This document shows, piece by piece, positions 58,327-64,000 of a stretch of DNA of 64,000 bases. The stretch covers positions 558,001-622,000 of the forward strand of contig JAHQIY010000001.1 in NCBI GenBank assembly GCA_019054805.1. The letters are read 5' to 3'. The translations under genes were made by a program, and so were the position numbers. The notes under the pieces were generated by a model that saw only the letters and a program-made list of their open reading frames with translations, searched no databases and was not told the origin of the DNA. The stretch is from Brachionus manjavacas (taxonomy: Eukaryota > Rotifera > Eurotatoria > Ploima > Brachionidae). How positions within the stretch are numbered: position 1 is the stretch's first letter; each line of letters starts with the position of its first letter.

Positions 58327-60148
58327 TCTTGAATTTTTTTTAAAACTAATCAATTCCAGACTGCTATTTATATTGCTTTCGTGTAATCAATGTTACCAAG
58401 GACTTATTTTGTCAAGAAACTTTAAATTTTAAAGGAAACTGAACAAATATTAGTCATTTAATAAAACAGCTAAAACTCTTTTTTAATAATTTAAATGTTG
58501 TCATAGGTTTAATTTAAAGTGAATTATTGATTTTTGAATATGTCGTCAAGTTCTTTGCTTTTCTGGAAAAGAATTCCAATAATGTAATCAAGGCAACCGG
58601 TCTTTCCAATAGCTAATTAATCAAATAAAAAAAATTTGTTTTGGTTACACCCTGGAATCGATTTTTTAAGATTAGAAATACTTTTGTTAATAGGAAAATT
58701 AGGAATTTAACAATCGTTTGGGATAAAAGTCTGAAAAACATGCTTTTTTTCATTTATTGTCGTTTTAAAATTTTGTTGAAAAGTGTAATTAAAATCTTAA
58801 AATTTAAATCCCAATTGTAAAAAAAGATACTTTTTAAAAATTAAATTTCTTATTTTAAAAAGCTTTTTTTTTATTTTATGCGAATTAACTTTGCCTGAAT
58901 TTTATTTTTTAAATTTTTCATCTGCTGATTTTATTTAACTTGCTTAGTAGCCAGGTTGATCTTCAAAAAAAAATGGTATACATTTTAATATTAGATAGAA
59001 AAAGCAAATCTATTATTCGAAAGGCTGTTTTTGATTAATATGAGAATAAAAAGCATTTAGTGTGCCACTTGAAATGAATTTTAGAAATTTTTAATGAACA
59101 GGCTAACTTCCGTTAGTTTGGAAAAAAAACAAATGTCACTTCAGTGGACAAGACTTAGGAAGTTTAATCAAAAAACAGCCTCATTTTTGAGCCACTATTG
59201 GTAATGGTTTTGAACTACTGATAAAGTTTCCCATAGAAAACTTTGATATGAGCTTGAATTCTATGGCTATAATTTAATCAGGTGATTTTTAGCAGACTTC
59301 TACGGCTTCGTTCCACAACCCACTGATTTAATTTAAACCAAGGCTGATTTTTTGTTGTATTTTTTCGCAGAAAAAGTCAAAGTCACATAAGATTTTTTTT
59401 TTCGGTAATTGGTTTCTTTTTGTATGAAAAATTGATTAACAATTTATTTAGTGATTTTATAAAAATATTTGAATTCTATGAAAAATAGCTCTCAAATTTA
59501 ACTACAGACATCGACTCGAGTTCTGAAAAATTTCAAATTATTTTTTTATTTTTTATAAATTAAATAATTAATTATTGGATTAAATAACTAATTAAGCAAG
59601 TCAGATGATGATTGCTTTTGTAATCTTTAAAAAATTTTAGTTTTGAATTACGAAAATAGAATAAAAAATTAATAAAAAAAAAATTTGAACAAAATTATTT
59701 GTTTTCTTTTTCCTTTTTTTATGTGCTAAGTATAAGTTTGTTAAGAATACAGTGGCTTTCAAAATGGCTCAGTATTTTGACGATTCTACCACTCCATCTT
59801 TATTCACTAAATTTTGGTTTTATTTTATATCAATAATTTATTTGGTGTGCTTTTTGGAAAATGAACAATAAAAAGATTAAAAAATCACATTTTTATTAAA
59901 TATTGATAATAGATTATGTCACAAATTCCACAGTTCTCTGTGCTGGTTCACTAACAAAATTAAATCAAATCAAAATATTGAAAATAAGTGTAAAAAAAAC
60001 TTTGTTTTTTTAATTTAAATTTCTTTTATTCAAAACCTTTTTATTAAAAAAATTAAAATAAATTATATTGTAAGATGACAAAAATATGAAAAACTATGCT
60101 TATCAGCAATCAATTTTTTAGCATTCGATTTTGGATGCAATCCAAAGA
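58327..60148. other. A/T-rich spacer
   Basis: No coding sequence or repeat boundary recognised. A slightly GC-richer stretch at 59,100-59,400 has no open frame. Presumably includes the promoter of the single-domain Ly6 gene at its left end. Confidence 0.55.
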
Positions 60149-60431
60149 AGGCTTGATACTGAATTGCTTGATATTTTCAAAAAATTAAAATTGATTGTAA
60201 TGAATCGCATTAATCCGCACCCAGGCCAGACAAATATTTTTTTTTAAATTTGTTATTTTAAGCTATTTTAAAAATTAAAGAAAATTTATTCTTGAATTCA
60301 AAAAAATTTTACTATAATTTAAAAAAATAAATTTAAACAAATTTAAATTTGATCCAAAGCTTTCGATAATTCAATTATTATACTAAAGTAGTACTATTTA
60401 ATTGTAACGTTTTTTGGGTTCAAAAATTTTT
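60149..60431. repeat. 283-bp direct repeat, left copy
   Basis: Begins AGGCTTGATACTGAATTGC and ends GGGTTCAAAAATTTTT. It is nearly identical to 61,722-62,004 in the same orientation; the only difference noticed is an A/T substitution in an A run near 60,326. Inside the repeat, TGATACTG...GGGTTCA gives TG..CA ends, as in LTRs, but no primer-binding site follows. Confidence 0.85.
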
Positions 60432-60893
60432 ACTAAAAGCCTCTCTTTTTAATGCTTAAAAGCTCAAAATAAAAAAAAATTAAAAATTAATCTCTAGTCC
60501 ACACTATCAGAGTTATTTTTATCAAGTAGACCTATTCTTCTATGACTTTTTTTTTATCACTAATATTAAAGTGTTTTCGTTCGATAATAAGATTCGAATT
60601 ATCTGAACGTAAACTTTCCAAAACAATATCTAGATGAGAAAAATCAAGTTCTTCAGTCGAAAAAAGTTCTTGATTTTTATCATTGTCAGTGGTATGAATG
60701 ATACCATGCTTATTTAAAACCAATTGTTTTCCAATAATTAGATTTTTGGCTTTATGGATATTTTTCATTAAATTTTTCGCTCTATTTTTCTTGTTTTATG
60801 TTACTTTAGTCATTTTGAAATTTGCTTTTTTAAGATATTGAAAATTTAGAATAAGTTTATACAATTTAAGAGTGATAAAATAAAAAGTCATTC
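60432..60893 (-). pseudogene. Second copy of the fold-back ORF region
   Basis: Minus-strand ATG at 60,813; ATG ACT AAA GTA ACA is followed by a TAA that copy 1 lacks. The position of the copy 1 stop is TTA here, so it reads through into MKNIHKAKNLIIGKQLVLNK. A deletion at about 60,545 shifts the frame after FNISDK. The 5' end (60,874-60,893) carries the same junction between the fold-back inner end and CTTAAATTGTATAAAC as copy 1, so both derive from a common fold-back structure. The 3' flank (60,432-60,480) matches the outer part of the left arm. Confidence 0.75.
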
Positions 60894-61070
60894 AATATTT
60901 CACATGTCATCTCTTACAATTTATCAATTTTTAATTGTCTTTTTATTAAATTTTAACTTATTTTAATTTTTCTTATATTTTTTCTTTACATTTTTATTTT
61001 ATTTTTTTTTTTTTAATCTGAAGGAGCTTAAGCTCGGCATAAATAAATAAATAAATAATAAATGAAGAAT
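60894..61070 (+). mobile_element. Non-LTR 3' UTR copy with terminal hairpin
   Basis: ATTTCACATGTCATCTCTTAC, ATTTATCAATTTTTAATTG, T-rich DNA, then CTGAAGGAGCTTAAGCTCGG and (AAAT)n. GAGCTTAAGCTC is a perfect 12-bp palindrome. It is closest to the copy at 47,400-47,600. Confidence 0.65.
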
Positions 61071-61404
61071 TTGTTACTTTGATTTCGCACTAGCGAAGAT
61101 AAAATAAAAATTAAAAAGAAATCAATTTCCTTTGATTTTACATAGATTTTTTTAAAATTAGTTATTCAGATAAAGTTTATTTTTACAATTATGTTTATTT
61201 ATTTATTTATTTATTTTTAGAATTTTCTAAAAGTCCTCTTGACTTTTTATTCTTTTGTTTTTTAGAAGGTCTTTATTATGGAATCCAAAAGACTCTTTCC
61301 GTTTCCATCGCCTTTTCTTATCATTGAGAAGCATGTTTTGATCGAGTGACTTTTGCCATTTTTTTATATCTTTTTTTCATTCTCCATCTCTTTAATTTTA
61401 GATC

Positions 61405-61660
61405 ATGTTCAATCCATATCAAGTTTTTCATATGTTTTTTGTATACTTTTGTTCATTTGGAAACTTGTTTTTAAAATTTTTGCTCCTTTGTTCATCCGAT
61501 TCGATTTTATCTAGAAGTTCGCGCGTAAATTCGTTTTCAAGGAGTCTTTTAGCAAATGTGGCAATTTTTTTCTCAATTTTGAGTTCAACCGGTTCAATAT
61601 CAAGTGCATAGAGTAAGTTTGTGGTGCGGGTACTTTTATTGAGTCAAAGCATTTTTTTTG
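61405..61660 (-). pseudogene. Retrotransposon ORF fragment (C-terminal region)
   Basis: On the minus strand from about 61,616: LLYALDIEPVELKIEKKIAT, FAKRLLENEFTRELLDKIES. The LLY.L...P......KR..FF.RLL.NE.T..LL pattern is like the C-terminal part of non-LTR polymerase proteins. Lower down (about 61,350-61,270) MLLNDKKRRWKRKESFG may be a continuation. Frame is lost on both sides. Confidence 0.45.
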
Positions 61661-61721
61661 AGGAAATTTTCATTGAAGAAATGGCAACACTGTGAAATCT
61701 GCTTGATGAGAAATTTTTTTG

Positions 61722-62004
61722 AGGCTTGATACTGAATTGCTTGATATTTTCAAAAAATTAAAATTGATTGTAATGAATCGCATTAATCCGCACCCAGGCC
61801 AGACAAATATTTTTTTTTAAATTTGTTATTTTAAGCTATTTTAAAAATTAAAGAAAATTTATTCTTGAATTCAAAAAAATTTTACTATAATTTAAAATAA
61901 TAAATTTAAACAAATTTAAATTTGATCCAAAGCTTTCGATAATTCAATTATTATACTAAAGTAGTACTATTTAATTGTAACGTTTTTTGGGTTCAAAAAT
62001 TTTT
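61722..62004. repeat. 283-bp direct repeat, right copy
   Basis: Direct copy of 60,149-60,431. The two copies enclose 1,290 bp of mixed repeat debris. Confidence 0.85.
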
Positions 62005-63053
62005 TATCTCTTTTTCTAAAATTTTACTAAATTTTAAGCTGATTTTTTTAATCATAAAATTTACCTTAACAAAAAATAAATTGTTAAATATTCCAGTGAG
62101 TCTTACAATTGACTAGTACCAGTTGAGATAAAAAATTTAAAAGAAACAAATTGATTAGTTTTCTCATAGAAATAGAAAAAATCTTAATTGAATTCATTTA
62201 TTAATTTCAAAAAGCTTGGCAAATAGTTTCAGACTTTTTTAGATGGATTTTTTGTTTACCATAAAAACATTATTTTATGTTGCTAGATAAAAATATTCAT
62301 AAACTTGAAAAAATCGAAATCCTGGTTAGATTTTAGTTAAAAAAATTCTTTAAAACCAAAAATAGCATTGATATAATGTGCTGTCAAATAGTTCTCGTTT
62401 TTTTGATAATTGGTAGAATTAGTAAAATTTAAATAAATTTAAAAAATAAGATCTTGTTTTAATTTTTGTCTTAGCATTACGGGCTAATCCACTTTTCAAA
62501 AATTATTCTCTTTTTGAATAAAATATCTAAAATTAAATAAAATAAAATTTTAAATTAACCAAAAACTAATGCATATATTAGACTAATTTTGATTCTAAAT
62601 GCAATATTCCCATTTAACTAGCACAATTTTTACAAACCACTCCTTTTTTGAATTTTTTAAATTTTGAGAAAAATGCTTGTAACTTTTGAATGTAAGTTTT
62701 TTAACTTTAAAAAAATTATATAAAATAAAGTATGGAATACAAATGATGAATTTACCTTGAGCCATAGTCACACGTGTGATCTTATCATTCACTATCAAAT
62801 TTCACAATCAACCAATTTCAAGGTCTGCATCTCTGGGCATGATTAGACAGCACTCACAATTACGAGCCTAGTCTAAAGTGTACAAAGTAATTAATTAATC
62901 AGACGTAATTGAGGAAAATTTTGAATTGGCGAAAAAATTTGCAATTCAGCTCTATTGTGAACATTTCTTAATCAGCAAGTTTTAAATTTCAAATTTTAAA
63001 CATTAGCATAGAAACTGCATCCACCTTACAACCCATCCGTAGACTGATAAGAA
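62005..63053. other. Spacer and presumed arginase promoter
   Basis: A/T-rich. At 62,760-62,890 composition is more balanced, with CACACGTGTG (E-box core CACGTG) at about 62,770 and AATTAATTAATCAGACG at 62,890. On the minus strand an ATG GCT CAA G followed by GTAAAT at about 62,765-62,753 looks like a possible first exon of a divergent gene, but no second exon was identified. Confidence 0.4.
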
Positions 63054-64000
63054 ATGATATCAATTTTCAGAGTTGGCTCACATTGTTGGGCTCGTATAAA
63101 TTCGGTCTCTGTTGCCACTACCAATTACTCCAAATCATTCAAATTCGCTTACTCCAAAATGAGTCAAAATACGATGAAAAAAGTGGCTCTGATAAACGCC
63201 AAATTTAGTCGCGGTCAAGTAAGACCTCTTTACCTAAAAGCTTGAAATTAAACTTAATTCAAATTTAGGGCAAGCCTGGAACTGAATTGGGACCAAATTT
63301 TTTAAAAACTAAATTTCTTTTATCAAATCTAGAGAATTTAAGTAAAATAAATCATTTTTTAATCATTTGCTTTATTTTTTTATTAAAAATATTTTTTTAG
63401 ATTATCCGCCCATTGAATTTGCGGAGCTTGAGGAAGACGTTCCCAGCCATGAGGAAGTCCAATTTTTGCACAACAGAAATTTGCGCAGTACCTCACAGAT
63501 AAATAAAAAATTGTCCGACTCAGTGCAGGAAGCGATAGGACAAGGTCATGTGCCGGTGTTGCTAGGTGGTGATCACAGCTTGGCTATTGGAAGTGTGCAT
63601 GGGACCGCAAATGCTCTTGGATCTCACATTGGACTGATTTGGGTAGATGCTCATGCGGACATAAACACTCCATTGACTTCTGCATCCGGAAATTTACATG
63701 GCCAAGCTGTCTCATTTTTGCTCTATGAACTGGACAAATATTTGCCAAAAATGGAAGCGTTCAATTGGGTTAAACCTTGTCTGTCGGCCAGAAACATGGT
63801 CTACATTGGTCTAAGAGATTTAGACCCTGAAGAAACGTAGGAAATTTTTGAAATTATTTTACTAGCCAAAAAAATTCCATCAAAATTTTGATGAAATTAA
63901 AAAAAAACTATTTTGGATTTATTTGAAAGTAAAAAATAAATTATTTTTAGAATTCTTGTTGAAAAATACAAAATAAAAGCATTTTCGATGTCAGATATTC
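63054..64000 (+). CDS. ARG: Arginase, first four exons (3' end off window)
   Basis: Arginase hydrolyses L-arginine to ornithine and urea using a binuclear manganese centre. Exons: 63,054-63,218, 63,269-63,341, 63,401-63,836 and 63,951 to the edge; phases agree. Motifs in order: KKVALINAKFSRGQ|GKPGTELGPNFL (family start), VLLGGDHSLAIGSV (first Mn ligand His), WVDAHADINTP (the D-x-H-x-D ligands), SGNLHGQAVSFLL (substrate-binding loop), VYIGLRDLDPEE, and KIKAFSMSDI. The SFDIDAFDP block with the last Mn ligands lies beyond the window. From the ATG at 63,054 the first 35 residues are rich in Ser, Arg and Lys without acids, as in mitochondrial presequences (compare ARG2). However, TTTTCAG just after that ATG could be a splice acceptor, in which case translation starts at 63,159 (MSQNTMKK) and the enzyme is cytosolic. 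Confidence 0.92.

Noticed and set aside
62595-62798. Minus-strand 67-codon frame with a possible ATG GCT CAA G|GTAAAT first exon of a divergent gene
   Set aside because: No second exon or protein family could be identified; kept only as a remark in the arginase spacer.
1-64000. CRISPR arrays, bacterial operons or replication origins
   Set aside because: The DNA is eukaryotic nuclear sequence with spliced genes; no regularly spaced direct repeats of CRISPR type were seen.

Overview
This is nuclear DNA from an invertebrate animal. It is very A+T-rich. The genes are split by many short introns (mostly about 45-70 nt, GT..AG) and some multi-kilobase ones. The protein set is typically metazoan: Mediator MED14, splicing factor PUF60, a folliculin-interacting protein (FNIP), arginase and GPI-anchored Ly6/uPAR-type proteins. 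A monogonont rotifer or another small spiralian would fit the base composition and intron size, but the sequence does not prove the phylum. Gene models were built by eye from family motifs, splice sites and codon phase; in each model all exon phases agree.

Layout. The left end carries two same-strand genes in tandem on the minus strand: PUF60 (9378 down to 4763) and, only 266 bp after its stop, MED14 (4496 down to 1097, running off the left edge). From 9.4 to 29.4 kb lies a gene-poor stretch of A/T-rich DNA with decayed non-LTR retrotransposon pieces, 3'-tail fragments ending in small hairpins, and two inverted-repeat DNA transposons (21.2-21.9 kb and 23.5-24.2 kb). FNIP occupies 29,383-40,171 on the plus strand in five exons. 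Its first two exons are strikingly G+C-rich, and its second intron holds a young Mutator-like insertion with a 10-bp target duplication. At 41.6-47.6 kb is a decayed non-LTR retrotransposon. Its endonuclease region is split by a nearly intact 2.8-kb hAT transposon (12-bp terminal inverted repeats, 8-bp target duplication, AACCGGTT-rich ends, intron-containing transposase with a few disabling changes).

From 48.7 to 58.3 kb is a small Ly6/uPAR cluster: a two-domain gene, a single-domain gene, and a truncated inverted copy of the first. That copy belongs to a 1.4-kb inverted duplication flanking a decayed Ty3/gypsy-like integrase region. From 56.0 to 62.0 kb come a fold-back repeat carrying an unrecognised short ORF, a second copy of that ORF between two near-identical 283-bp direct repeats, and more retrotransposon debris. 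The right edge holds the first four exons of an arginase gene on the plus strand, cut by the window end.

The host genes do not form one pathway: MED14 and PUF60 act in transcription and splicing, FNIP in nutrient/AMPK-mTORC1 signalling, arginase in nitrogen metabolism, and the Ly6 proteins at the cell surface. The most unusual material is the mobile and duplicated DNA between them.
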